A stretch of 64,000 nt of DNA. Origin: Platanthera guangdongensis. Lineage: Eukaryota > Streptophyta > Magnoliopsida > Asparagales > Orchidaceae. The notes beneath the pieces were generated by a model. The model was not told where the DNA came from and did not search any database. It saw nothing but the letters and a program-made list of their open reading frames with translations. The translations under genes and the position numbers were made by a program. Positions 10,812-22,614 of the stretch are shown piece after piece. The stretch is from NCBI GenBank assembly GCA_039583875.1, contig CM077162.1, forward strand, positions 65,593,259 through 65,657,258, given 5' to 3'. Positions within the stretch are counted from its first letter, which is position 1, and the number at the start of each line of letters is the position of its first letter.

Positions 10812-11545
10812 TCCATGTGTCGACACCTAGAAGTGAAGTGTCGACATATATGAAGGCTTGTGTCGACACCTAGAGAAGCTGTGTCGACACTTGGAGTAAT
10901 TGTGTCGACACCAGGAATGGCAGAGTCGACACCAGAAGAAAAGTGTCGACACATACAGGCAGTGTCGACACGCTGTGAAGAATTGTCAACATAATCTGTG
11001 TCGACACTTATGAAGATGAGTCGACACTTAGAGGCAGTGTCGACACCCAGAGAAGCTTTGTCGACATCAAATGTGTTGACACCAGGAGGTTGTGTCGACA
11101 CTCAGCAAGCTTCAACAAAATTAAAGTACTTGTGTCGACACAAAGGAGATGTGTCGACACTCAGCAAGTTTCAACACATGAAGGCATGTGTCGACACAAA
11201 GGAGATGTGTCGACACTCAGCAAGTATCAACAACAAAAGAAGATGTGTCGACACAAAGGAGATGTGTCGACACACAACATAATTCAACTAAGTTTTAAAG
11301 AAGAAGTACTTGTGTCAAAACACAGAATCAGTGTCGACACATTCTACAGAAGGCTTGTGTCGACACACAGAATCAGTGTCGACACATTCTGAAGAAGCAG
11401 TGTCGAGAAGCTGTTACAACAACACAAGGAGTTGTGTCGACACCATCAAGGCTAGTGTCGACACTTAGTCCACTTGTGTCGACACTTGGTCTATTTGTGT
11501 CGACACATAATGAAGATCAGTCTCGACACTTTCAGACAGAGACAG
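10812..11545 (+). promoter_or_regulatory. GTGTCGACAC array, left LTR of A
   Basis: Over 25 perfect or near-perfect GTGTCGACAC copies in about 730 bp, in the same LTR position as in element 1. The matching array in the right LTR is at 19259-19975. Confidence 0.85.
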
Positions 11546-11663
11546 TATTTTTAAGAAGTGACTGGATGACTTGACAGCTGCCATTTCAACCGGTCAACTG
11601 CAACTGTCAGAGCTGTCAGAAGTTCGTTAGAAACCGGGCCAGCCGATTACCTTGGAGGAAGAC

Positions 11664-11671
11664 TATATAAA
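11664..11671 (+). promoter_or_regulatory. TATA box, left LTR of A
   Basis: TATATAAA in GAAGACTATATAAAGG, about 120 bp after the array. The right-LTR counterpart is at 20110-20117. Confidence 0.75.
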
Positions 11672-12573
11672 GGCCTTTCTACTTCAACATAGAACATCTT
11701 TGAATCAATAGAATCAATCAATCAGAAGATTAAGAAGATCAATACAGATCCAGAGAAAACTGTAAATCAGTATTCTGAATAAACTTCAGATTTACTTGGA
11801 GAGAGAGAACTCCAGTAATTGAAGTCAAGAAAGAGACTTGTTAATCAAATCTCTTAAGAAGCAGATTCTGAACCAGACTGCAAAGTAGGATCCAGATTTA
11901 ATTCTCCATCCTAAGAAGGAAGTTGACAGCCGGTCTACTTCAAGAAGATCATCTTTACTGAGTTCAGACTCAAGAAGCCTTGAAGAAAGCAAAGACAAAG
12001 TTGATCTCAGGAATCAGTGCTATCAAGAACTGATCAAGAAGATTGCCCTCTTCATTCTCTCAAAAACTGGGTGGTGATCTAAAAACTTTTCTATTATATT
12101 TTTGTAGGATCCTAAGGGATCTGAGTTGTAAGCCTAAATTTATAAAGGCTGAGGTAGGGCTTTTGAGCCTGAGTGTAGGAGAATCATTTCTCTGAGTGTA
12201 GGCCTTGTTGAAGGCTGAGGTAGGGCTGTTTAGCCTGAGTGTAGGTCTTGTTGAAGACTGAGTGGTAGGGTTTGTGCCTGAGTTGTAGGAGTGGGGACAC
12301 TCTGAGTTGTAGGAACATGTTTGGGGTTCTGAGCTGTAAGATCTGAGGATCTGAGAAGAAGTGCTGAAGTTAGGCCGAATCTAGTACACTACTAGATAGG
12401 CGAAGGGGGAAGTGGATGTACCCAGACCTTGGGGAACCACTATAAACACTGTGTGCATTCTGTGCATGTTAGTTTCTGTGGTTGTTGTGTTGTGATAGTT
12501 GTATAATATTGCAAAAACAGATTTAATTGTACAGAGTTTCTGCCTTAAAATTAAAAAGGAAAAGTACACCTAT

Positions 12574-15500
12574 CAAGGATGGCCCTAAAGTTACCTTTGG
12601 TGGTTCAGAAAAAGGAATCATCAAAGGCTTTGGTAACATTTCTAGTAATCAGATTACAATTACTCAAGTGGCTTATGTAAAGGGTTTGAAACATAACCTC
12701 ATTAGCATAAGTCAACTGAGTGATTTAGGATATGACATCTCATTTGTCAAGAATGGTTGTCATATCAAAAGGTCAAGTGATCAAAAGATCATTTTGGCAG
12801 GATATAGGAAGAGAAATGTCTATTATCTTGACTTTGTGTGTGAGAACAATGTTTCTCCTATTTATCTTGTAGCTGATGAGAGAGTCTCACATTGTGTTAA
12901 ATGGCACAAGAGGCTGGCTCATCTTAACTATAAGACAATTGACCAACTCTTTAGCAAAGAGTTAGTGAGGAATGGTCCTCAAGTTAAGTGTATAAAGGGT
13001 GGGATATACTCAGCTTGTCAAAAAGGTAAGCAGACCAAATCCACCTTTCATAGCCTTGAGAACAAGGATTTTGTGAGGTGTCTATACCTCTTGCATATGG
13101 ATCTTTTTGGTCCTATGCCAGTTCACAGTCTAGGTAGGAAGGTCTATACATTTGTGGTTGTAGATGACTATTCTAGATATTCCTGGATGTTCTTCCTAAG
13201 ACAAAAATCTGAAACCCCAAGTATCTTATATAGTTTTGTTAAACAAATTCAGAATGAGTTAGATAGTACAGTGGTCAAATTCAGAAGTGACCATGATACT
13301 GAATTTCAGTCTGAAAGTATGACAAAACTGTGTGAAGAATTTGGGATTTTTCAGGAATTTTCCTCACCAAGAACATCTCAGCAAAATGGTATTGCTGAAA
13401 GGAAGAATAAAACATTGATACAGGCTGGTAGAACCCTATTAAGTGACACTTCTCTCCCAGAATATTTCTGGGCTGAGGCAGTAAATACTGCATGTCATGT
13501 GATCAATAGGGCTACTATCACCAAGAGCCATAAGAAGACCCCCTATGAGATTGTGAAGGGCAGAAAACCAAATTTATCATATTTCAGGATCTTTGGTTGC
13601 AAGTGCTATATACTTAACAATGGAAAGTCTTATCTAACCAAGTTTGCTGCCAAATCCCAAGAGGGGATATTTGTTGGGTACAACAACAATAGTAAGGCTT
13701 ATAGGGTCTACAACTTGATTACTCAAGTTGTAGAAGAGTCTGTACATGTAGTTTTTGATGAAGCAAGGCTCATTAACAGTGAATTGCCAAGTAGTGTTTG
13801 CAGCTCTACAGGTATAACTAAGAGGATGGACAAGCTTACCATTACAGAATGTTCTACTGCAACTCAGCAAGTGGAAAATGGTGGCTGCTGTCTAGGGGGA
13901 GTACAAGACTCTCTAGATGCAGAAGAAGACCAAGAGGTGCAGCTAAATGAAGAGGCTGAAGGTGTACAACCTGAAGACAGGCTGTCTCCAGCAAATAGAC
14001 ACTTAAAGGATCATCCAGCCAATCAGATAATTGGTGATCCCAGACAAGGAGTTCAAACAAGAAGTAGGAATCTGAGTATAGTTCTTTACTCCATCTTCCT
14101 ATCCCAAGTAGAACCAAAGAAGTTTGAAGAAGCAGTTCTAGACCCTCATTGGATTGATGTCATACAAGAGGAGCTGAATCAGTTCAGGAGGTGCAAGGAC
14201 TGGAAGCTTGTTCCTCAACCCAAAGACCACAATATCATTGGAACAAAGTGGATCTTCAGGAACAAATTGGATGAGAATGGAATCATCATAAAGAATAAAG
14301 CTAGACTTGTTGCAAAAGGATATAGACAAGAAGAAAGTATTGATTTTGATCAAACCTTTGCTCTAGTAGCAAGACTGGAGGCAATCAGGATGTTCCTTGC
14401 CTATGCAACATATCAAGAGTTTAAGGTATATCAAATGGATGTTAAGTCAGCTTTCCTAAATGGAAATCTAAAGGAAGAAGTCTATGTAGAGCAGCCATCA
14501 GGTTTTGTTGATTCTCTTAAACCTGATTATGTATATAGACTTAGGAAGGCTTTGTATGGGTTAAAATAAGCCCCAAGGGCTTGGTATGAAACCCTGTCTA
14601 GTTTCCTCATTGAGAACAAATTCTCAAGGGGAAAAATAGACAAGACTCTATTCCTTAAGGAATCTAAAGGCAAGATTATCTTAGTCCAAATATATGTAGA
14701 TGACATAATATTTGGGTCTATAGAAAGTAATCTTTGCAGGAAGTTTGCAAAACTTATGCAAGGAAAATTTGAAATGAGCAGTATGGGGGAACTTAAGTTC
14801 TTCTTGGGTCTCCAAGTTAGACAGACTGAAGATGGCTTGTCCATATGCCAGTCTAAGTTCACCCTAGAGCTGATAAAGAAGTATGGTTTGGAATCATCCA
14901 CTACCATGAAAACTCCTATGGGGTCAAGCATGTCTCTAAGCAAAGATGATGCAGGGAAACCTGTAGATGAAACTTTGTATAGAGGGATAGTTGGCTCCCT
15001 ACTGTATTTGACTGCTAGTAGACCAAATATCATGTATGCAACATATATCTGTGTTAGGTACCAAGCATGCCCTAAAGAATCTCATTTGACTGTAGTCAAA
15101 AAGATTTTGAGATATCTTAAGGGCACACCTTATCTAGGCCTTTGGTACCCTAGGAATGGAGATTTTGTACTGACAGGTTATTCAGATGCAGATTTTGCAA
15201 GCTACAAGGAAGATAGGAAGAGTACTACAGGAACCTGTCAATTTATAGATGGAAGGCTGGTGTCATGGAGCAGTAAGAAGCAGACCAGTGTGGCTTCTCC
15301 ACAGCTAAGTCAGAATATGTTGCTGTAGGAAGTTGCTGTGCACAACTTTTATGGATACAACATCAGCTAGAAGACTATGGTATTCAAGTAAGTAGAACAC
15401 CTTTACTTTGTGATTATACAAGTGCAATTTCTATAGCTAATAATCCTGTCTCACATAGTAGGACTAAACACATAGAAATTAGATACCATTTTCTTAGAGA

Positions 15501-15636
15501 ACATGTAGAAAAAGAAGACATTTCACTAGAATATGTTAACACAGATAATCAGGTTGCTGATATGTTTACTAAGCCCCTAGATGTAACCAAATTCAATAAT
15601 TTTAAAATTGAATTAGGAATGTTAAACTTAGAATAG
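12574..15636 (+). pseudogene. Element A pol remnant (protease C-part to RNase H)
   Basis: Order seen: end of protease ([10 protein letters not shown]), integrase zinc finger, integrase core, reverse transcriptase with YVDD at 14693-14704, RNase H. One zinc-finger Cys is Tyr ([10 protein letters not shown] where CSACQ is usual), and the integrase SDHGTEF motif reads SDHDTEF. Stops: TAA at 14567-14569 in a Gln codon. A one-base loss near 15297 shifts the RNase H frame, which then runs to TAG at 15634-15636. The protease active site and all of gag are absent. The open frame begins inside the LTR at 12527, but those first codons are LTR sequence. SIRE-like by the [11 protein letters not shown] region. 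Confidence 0.9.
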
Positions 15637-16132
15637 TTTAAAAAATTGGCTAAGTAAAATAGTGTCGACATACAGAGTTGTCTGTGTCGACACATAGAAG
15701 TGGTGTCGACATTTCAGAGAAATGGTGTTGACACATCTAGAAAGTCTGTGTCGACACTTCAGAGAATTAGTGTCGACACATCCAGAGTAGGTGTCGATAC
15801 ATCCAGGGTGGTGTCAACACTTAGATTTTACACTAATTTCGTCTAGTAGAGTTTCGACTAATTGTCGAGCTGAGATGTATAAGTGTCGACACATATATTC
15901 TGTCGGCTATATTTGTGTCGACACATAGTTGTCGAGACATTAGAAGTAAGTGTCGACACTTTTCAACAGTGTCGACACATTTCAAGTATTTTGACGCGCC
16001 TTTTCACCTTCGATTTTAGAAAGGTATAAATAGGTCTTCACCATTGTTTGTCGACACGCTCACCAAAGTTTCGAGACCAAACTTGTGTGTCGACATCTCT
16101 CTTCTCTAAATTCAAAATTTCTCCAAACCATA
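15637..16132 (+). promoter_or_regulatory. Spacer between pol and aORF: second GTGTCGACAC cluster with TATA box
   Basis: No coding sequence. It holds about eight perfect TGTCGACAC and a similar number of near copies between 15660 and 16095. TATAAATA is at 16025-16032 (AAGGTATAAATAGGTC), and the aORF ATG is 100 bp further at 16133. The arrangement of array, TATA box and short leader repeats that of the LTR, but the sequence around the TATA box is not an LTR copy. I infer an internal promoter for the aORF. Confidence 0.65.
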
Positions 16133-18898
16133 ATGACGCCCAAGCTAGAAGAGAACATCAATGAAGGTTATGAGCTAGTGCGACATGCCTTTGACGAAGC
16201 GGAACCAGAAATTCAAGGTGTTGTAACCCTAGTTGCAGAGACTGGGTTGGAGTATCTTGTTTCAGAACCAATCAAGATTTGGAAGAAGGAGGTCCTTGAA
16301 TTCTTTAGTGCAGCTACCCTTGATGAAACTGGTCTTAAGATTAAATCCAAAGTCCATGGAGTTAAGGTGAAAGTCACCCAGAAAAGTCTGAGAAAAGTTC
16401 TACATCTACCTCGAACTAAAGAAGAGGAAGATGTACCTGCATCAAAGACAAGGGAGGCACTGCAATGGTGTGGATTAGATTCAAACATGAAGATTGGATC
16501 AGTTTTTAATAGGAAAGGGATGAACATACAAGGAAAGTTTTTATCTGAAGTGGTAGGCAAGGTAATTCTGAGCAAGCCAGGTGAGCATGATCAGATATCA
16601 GCTCACATGTTCTATTTAATGACAAGGATCATTTTCAAATTGAAAACTGATTGGTCAGCAGTAATGTTTGACAAGATAAAGGAAAGTCTGAAGAAGCACA
16701 ATCTGGGTAGGATTATGAGTTTGTACTTGGCTGGAAGTATTCCTGAAGTCATGAAACAAGCTGCTGGTTCTAAGATAAACCACATGAGGAAAATGGACAT
16801 CAGAATAATCTCTAGATGGGATAGAGTGTTAACTAAAGAAATGCCTACACCAGAGAAGGAAACACCTCAGAAGAAGAAGAAGAAAGTCATTGTGGCTCCT
16901 GAATCCTCCAGTAGCTCAGAAGAGTAGGTAGTTTTTAGTTCTGATGATGGAGAGGCTGGAAATGCTGGATAGTCACCAGTAAGGCCTGAAGATGCACAGA
17001 GGCAGGGGGAGCTACCATCTGCTAACCCCATTCAATTGGATCCACTCCAGGGGGAGCCTCAACATATGGATGAGCCAACTCACTTAGACAATGAAAGGGC
17101 AACCCTAACAATTCTTAAGCAAACTCAGATACATAGTCAACCACAAGATGTGGTCATGGAAGACACATTAGTTGCAGAAAATGCTCCTGAGATAAGAGAT
17201 TCTCCAGTCCATCCTCAACAGGAGTTTACACTAGAAGAGCTGTTCCCTGATTTACTGCAGACTGATTTTGAGGGAGAGAAAGCAGCTGTTGAGGGGGAGT
17301 TAGCTAACCTTGAGGGGGAGCATGTAGAGTTTCATGAGGAGACTGTTAGAAATGACACTGAGGAGCAAAGGACACAAGAGGAGCTACCAAGGACTGAGAA
17401 GGAATTGCCTCATAGTCCTAAAGATAGAGTAGACATTGCCAGTACTTCTGCTTTTGAGGATGAGGAAGTTGCTAGAGCTAAGAAGAGAAAGCTCATGGTC
17501 TTCAAGAGAAGAAGCTAGAGTTACAAGAAAGCATTGCAAACTGTGGCTCCACAACAAGCTCCAACTGCTTATTATAGTTCATTATTGGTGGCTTTGCAGA
17601 TCAAGATGGATGAGCAAAGGAAGGCTCTAGAAAAATATATGGATGAAGGACATAAATCCCTTCAATTTGATCTGGCTCAAGATATAAAATCTATTAGATT
17701 TGAAGTTAATCAAAATAAGAAGGAAATGACTGACTGTTTTCATAAAGGAGGTAATGCAGTAGTTTACCTAGCCACTCACCAAGAGAAGATAAAGACACAG
17801 GTTGATGACATAGCAGTTAAGCAGGGCTATGTCTTAGAAAATCAAATAAGAATGAATGAAAACTTGACTGAATCACATAATGTGATTGTCACTGAAATGA
17901 AAAATATAGCAACTGCCCAGACTGCAGTAAGTGCTACTACCAAAGAAGCATTTGATAAACAATTACAAGAGAGCCTAACTGCTGTTAAAACTGCCATTGA
18001 AGATTCTCAAAAGGCTATTACTGAAAAGCTCCAAAAGTTAAAACCTTTTTATAAAGATGGTGTTAACTATTTGAATGCTCAGATTAGATTTCAGAAGGAT
18101 GATCTTAGGGATCATATAGAAAGAGAAGTCATAAAGGGGGAGAGGGTATTAGTCAAAGCAGGCTCTGACCATGCTAAATGGATTTCAAACAGCATCAGAG
18201 CTACCCTTGGATATCCACCCTTGTGTGATGATGATAATGTAGCAGAATCTGGGATAAATCCTGCATATTTTGGAGGTGAGCAAGCTGAAGTGGCTCAAAT
18301 GATCTACCCTCCAGCAGATTTTGACATGATACATCAAGAGATACAATCTATGTATAGTCCTCCAGAAGGTGCTCAAAATGTGATCATTGAGAAAGTAGTA
18401 CAGCCTGTGCCAGATGCAGTATTAAAAAAGCAAGAAGCTCAACTATCTAAGAAGAGGTTCAGAGAACAAGCAGAGTTAAGGCCTGATTTTGAACAATGGA
18501 GCCCAACTTCTAGAAATATTATTCTGACTGCTTGGAAGGCTGCAAAGGATAATTTCCTAGAGAAGGGTAAATGGTACTCTGACCAGGAATGGAGAAAACA
18601 TGAAGCTAGGCAAGAAGCCATAGTACAATACAGAAGAAAGACTAAACTAGGGAAGCTACCTCCTAATGCACAGGAGCCTAACAAGTATTTCCCTAAGCCT
18701 TATCATTATTTTGAGAGACAAAAAATAAGTGCTGAAGAACAAAAGAAGAAAGATCTTAAGGGAAAGAAGCCTGCTGATGACAATGATGCTCCAGTTCAAC
18801 AAAAGATTCAATCTGGAAAGGGCATTGTTATCAAGGAGCCAGAGCAGCCATATAATAGAATTTTCTTAAGTTTACTACTCTGTAATCTTTTGCATTAA
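16133..18898 (+). pseudogene. Element A accessory ORF (aORF), about 920 codons with three nonsense codons
   Basis: One reading frame from ATG 16133 to 18898, broken only by TAG at 16925, 16970 and 17516. Residues 1-264: globular N-terminal region resembling the domain annotated as putative plant transposon protein, with a Lys-rich end. Residues 280-460: acidic, Glu/Pro-rich linker. About 480-700: long Gln/Lys/Glu-rich helical region, probable coiled coil. From about 720: basic C-terminus with SPTSRNIILTAWKAAKDN and KYFPKPYHYFERQK. The last 20 codons after KEPEQ differ from element 1, suggesting loss of the original stop. No signal peptide or membrane helix is visible, so the env-like label used for SIRE extra ORFs is not supported here. 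Function is unknown. Confidence 0.75.
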
Positions 18899-19117
18899 AA
18901 TATATGTAAACTTTTGATTAATGAAACTATTGGAAGTTATAACAAAACAATGTTTGATGTTCAATCGGTTACATTTTTATTCTGTAATGATTGTTTATAC
19001 ATGTTTTGTTTAGTATTTACCCTGTCATATAATATTGTTATACATCATAATGTGTATTTTTTATGTATGGTGTATATCATTGACTAAGGGTTATGACTTC
19101 TCCAAATAGGGGGAGAT
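18899..19117 (+). other. 3' non-coding stretch and polypurine tract of A
   Basis: AT-rich DNA ending in AAATAGGGGGAGAT directly before the right LTR; the counterpart of 643-941 in element 1. Confidence 0.85.
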
Positions 19118-21009
19118 TGTTGGGTACATTGGAAAATATGTACCAGATTTGAAGAAGCCACACCCTACTCAATGATATACATCAAGGTGTATTTGATGTG
19201 CTTTGAGTTTATATGTGCAGGTTAAGTAATTGCAGGAAATGCAGAAAAGTTTCTAAGTCCATGTGTCGACACCTAGAGGTGAAGTGTCAACACTTATGAA
19301 GGCTTGTGTAGACACCTAGAGAAGCTGTGTCGACACTTGGAGTAATTGTGTCGACACCAGGAATGGCAGAGTCGACACCGGAAGAAAAGTGTTGACACAT
19401 ACAGGCAGTGTCGACACAATGTGAAGAATTGTCAACATAATCTGTGTCGACACTTATGAAGATGAGTCGACACATAGAGGCAGTGTCGACACCCAGAGAA
19501 GCTTTGTCGACATCAAATGTGTCGACGCCAGGAGGCTGTGTCGACACTCAGCAAGCTTCAACAAAGTTAAAGTACTTGTGTCGACACAAAGGAGATGTGT
19601 TGACACTCAGCAAGTTTCAACACATGAAGGCATGTGTCGACACAAATGAGATGTGTCGCCACTCAGCAAGTATCAACAACAAAAGAACATGTGTCGACAC
19701 AAAGGAGATGTGTCGACACACAGCAGAATTCAACTAAGTTTTAAAGAAGAAGTACTTGTGTCGACACACAGAATCAGTGTCGACACATTCTATAGAAGGC
19801 TTGTGTCGACACACAGAATCAGTGTCGACACATTCTGAAGAAGCAGTGTCGAGAAGCTGTTACAACAACACAAGGAGTTGTGTCGACACCATCAAGGCTA
19901 GTGTCGACACTTAGTCCACTTGTGTCGACACTTGGTCTATTTGTGTCGACACATAATGAAGATCAGTCTCGACACTTTCAGACAGAGATAGTATTTTCAA
20001 GAAGTGACTGGATGACTTGACAGCTGTCATTTCAACCGGTCAACTGCAACTGTCAGAGCTGTCAGAAGTTCGTTAGAAACCGGGCCAGTCGGTTACCTTG
20101 GAGGAAGACTATATAAAGACCTTTCTCTTTCAACATAGAACATCTTTGAATCAATAGAATCAATCAATCAGAAGATTAAGAAGATCAATACAGATCCAGA
20201 GAAAAATGTAAATCAGTATTCTGAAGAAACTTCAGATTTACTTGGAGAGAGAGAACTCCAGTAATTGAAGTCAAGAAAGAGACTTGTTAATCAAATCTCT
20301 TAAGAAGCAGATTCTGAACCAGACTGTAAAGTAGGATCCAAATTTAATTCTCCATCCTAAGAAGGAAGTTGTCAGCCGGTCTACTTCAAGAAGATCATCT
20401 TTACTGAGTTCAGACTCAAGAAGCCTTGAAGAAAGCAAAGACAAAGTTGATCTCAGGAATCAGTGCTATCAAGAACTGATCAAGAAGATTGCCCTCTTCA
20501 TTCTCTCAAAAACTGAGTGGTGATCTAAAAACTTTTCTATTATATTTTTGTAGGATCCTAAGGGATCTGAGTTATAAGCCTAAATTTATAAAGGCTGAGG
20601 TAGGGCTTTTGAGCCTGAGTGTAGGAGAATCATTTCTCTGAGTGTAGGCCTTGTTGAAGGTTGAGGTAGGGCTCTTTAGCCTGAGTGTAGGTCTTGTTGA
20701 AGACTGAGTGGTAGGGCTTTGTGCCTGAGTTGTAGGAGTGGGGACACTCTGAGTTATAGGAACATGTTTGGGGTTCTGAGCTGTAAGATCTGCGGATCTG
20801 AGGAGAAGTGCTGAAGTTATGCCGAATCTAGTACACTACTAGATAGGCGAAGGAGGAAAGTGGATGTACCCAGACCTTGGGGAACCACTATAAATACTGT
20901 GTGCACTCTGTGTATGTTTGTTTCTGTGGTTGCTGTGTGGTGATAGTTGTAGAAAGGAAAAGTACACCTATTCACCCCCCCTCTAGGTGGTTAGACACTA
21001 TTTCTTTCA
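19118..21009 (+). repeat. Right LTR of element A (1892 bp)
   Basis: TGTTGGGTAC to TTTCTTTCA. It contains the GTGTCGACAC array (19259-19975), the TATA box (20110-20117) and the intact CACCCCCCCTCTAGGTGG end. About 50 bp near 20950 are deleted compared with the left LTR. Confidence 0.93.
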
Positions 21010-21014
21010 ATATT
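21010..21014. repeat. Right TSD (ATATT) of element A
   Basis: Matches 10667-10671 exactly. Confidence 0.92.
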
Positions 21015-22400
21015 ATGAAACAATAAAGCCATATATTTTGTATTTTCTTGTACACGCGGGGCTAATCCTTTACCCCCAGGTGTACCTACTGCCATGCCAG
21101 CTAATGAGAGCCTGACAACGAGTCTACCCGGGGCCGAGCAGTGCTCGGGGTCCCTTACCCCCCAGGCGAGCCTACGGACCTGCCAGTTAGTAGGAGCCAG
21201 ACAGCGGGTCTACCCGGGGCCGAGCATCACTCGGGGTCCTGCAAAAAGTCTCCAAGAACCAACCCTTTCTCCCCAGGTGTGCCTACAGCCCTACCAGCTA
21301 ATGAGAGCCTGACAGCAAGTCTACTCGGGGCCGAGCAGCACTCGGGGTCCCTTACCCCCCAGGCGAGCCTATGGACCTGCCAGCTAGTAGGAGACAGGCA
21401 GCGGGTCTACCCGGGGCTGAGCATCACTCGGGGTCCTGCAAAAACCTCAAAGAACCAATCCTTTCCCCTCAGGTGTGCCTACAACCATGCCAGCTAATGA
21501 GAGCCTGACGACGAGTCTACCTGGGGCCGAGCAGCACTCGGGGTCCCTTACCCCCCAGGTGAGCCTACGAACTTGCCAGCTAGTAGGAGCCAGGTAGCGG
21601 GTCTACCCGGGGTCGAGCATCACTCGGGGTCCTGTAAAAACCTCAAAGAACCAATCCTTTCCCCCCAGGTGAGCCTATAGCCCTGCCAGCTAGGTGAGAG
21701 CCTGACAACGGGATTTGCTCGGGGTCCACTACTAACACCATCGAGTGACTTCCAGCCCTGCCAGCTAGGTGAGAGGCTGACAGCGGGATCTACTCGAGGC
21801 CCAAGGATGACACCGAGTGACTTCCAGCCCTGCCAGCTAGGTGAGATCCTGACAACGGGATCTGCTCAGGGTCCACTACTACCACCATCGAGTGACTTCC
21901 AGCCCTGCCAGCTAGGTGAGAGCCTGACAGCAGGATCTGCTCGAGGCCCAAGGATGACACCAAGTGATTTCCATCCCTGCCAGCTAGGTGAGATCCTGAC
22001 AGCGGGATCTGCTCGGGGTCCACTACTACCACCATCGAGTGACTTCCAGCCCTGCTAGCTAGGTGAGAGCCTGACCGCGGGATCTGCTCGAGGCCCAAGG
22101 ATGACACCGAGTGACTTCCAGCCCTGCCAGCTAGGTGAGAGCCTGACAGCAGGATCTGCTTGGGGTCCACTACTACCGCCATCGAGTGACTTCCAGCCCT
22201 GCCAGCTAGGTGAGAGCCTGACAGTGGGATCTGCTCGAGTCCCAAGGATGACACCGAGTGACTTACAACCCTGCCAGCTAGGTGAGAGCCTGACAGCGGG
22301 ATCTGCTCGGGGTCCACTACTACCGCCATCGAGTGACTTCCAGCCCTACCAGCTAGGTGACAGCCTGACAGCGGGATCTGCTCGAGGACCAAGGATGACA
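21015..22400. repeat. Tandem repeats in element D internal DNA
   Basis: Two repeat types. At about 21075-21665 there are three copies of a unit near 196 bp (CCCCAGGTGTGCCTAC, CCGAGCAGCACTCGGGG, GCATCACTCGGGGTCCTG). At 21666-22400 there are about five copies of a 147-bp unit made of two similar halves of 73-74 bp, with CCAGCTAGGTGAGAGCCTGA in each half. The halves end alternately in GGGGTCCACTACTACC and in CGAGGCCCAAGGATGACAC. Since 147 is 49 codons, long frames of more than 200 residues are open on both strands; I do not treat these as genes. Confidence 0.88.
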
Positions 22401-22614
22401 CCATTATGATCTGGAAGTGATCAAGCATGTAATCTCACTGCCAACGCGATATGAGCCTGCAGGGTCGCACATAAGAGATGTGGAGAAGTTGGATGACTGA
22501 CTGTGTTGGTAAAGGTTACCAATCACCGACCTGAATAGGGTTATGGGCAAAGTGTTGCCTTATAGGATCATCGGGTTGGGCAAATGTTGCCTTGAAGGGC
22601 TGGTTGGGATTGTC

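Larger units (their letters stand above)
10672..12573 (+). repeat. Left LTR of element A (3' end deleted)
   Basis: Aligns with the right LTR at a few percent divergence. It stops at AGTACACCTAT, where the right copy continues TCACCCCCC. From 12574 the sequence is protease-region coding DNA. A stretch of about 50 bp near 12500-12555 is present here and deleted in the right LTR. Confidence 0.9.
10672..21009 (+). mobile_element. SIRE-like Copia element A
   Basis: Complete boundaries: LTRs 10672-12573 and 19118-21009 with perfect TSD ATATT. Internal order is pol remnant (12574-15636), spacer with motif array and TATA box (15637-16132), aORF (16133-18898), and polypurine tract (19105-19117). The last 36 bp or so of the left LTR, the primer-binding site, gag and the start of protease are missing, so the element cannot prime its own reverse transcription. 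Confidence 0.95.

Noticed and set aside
16133..18898. Envelope gene
   Set aside because: SIRE extra ORFs are often called env-like, but no signal peptide, membrane helix or cysteine-rich ectodomain is visible here.
21790..22428. 212-residue minus-strand repeat protein (GSHLAGRAGSHS units) and plus-strand counterparts
   Set aside because: The 147-bp unit is a multiple of three and so is open in several frames at once; no start context, no domain, and it lies inside a retroelement.
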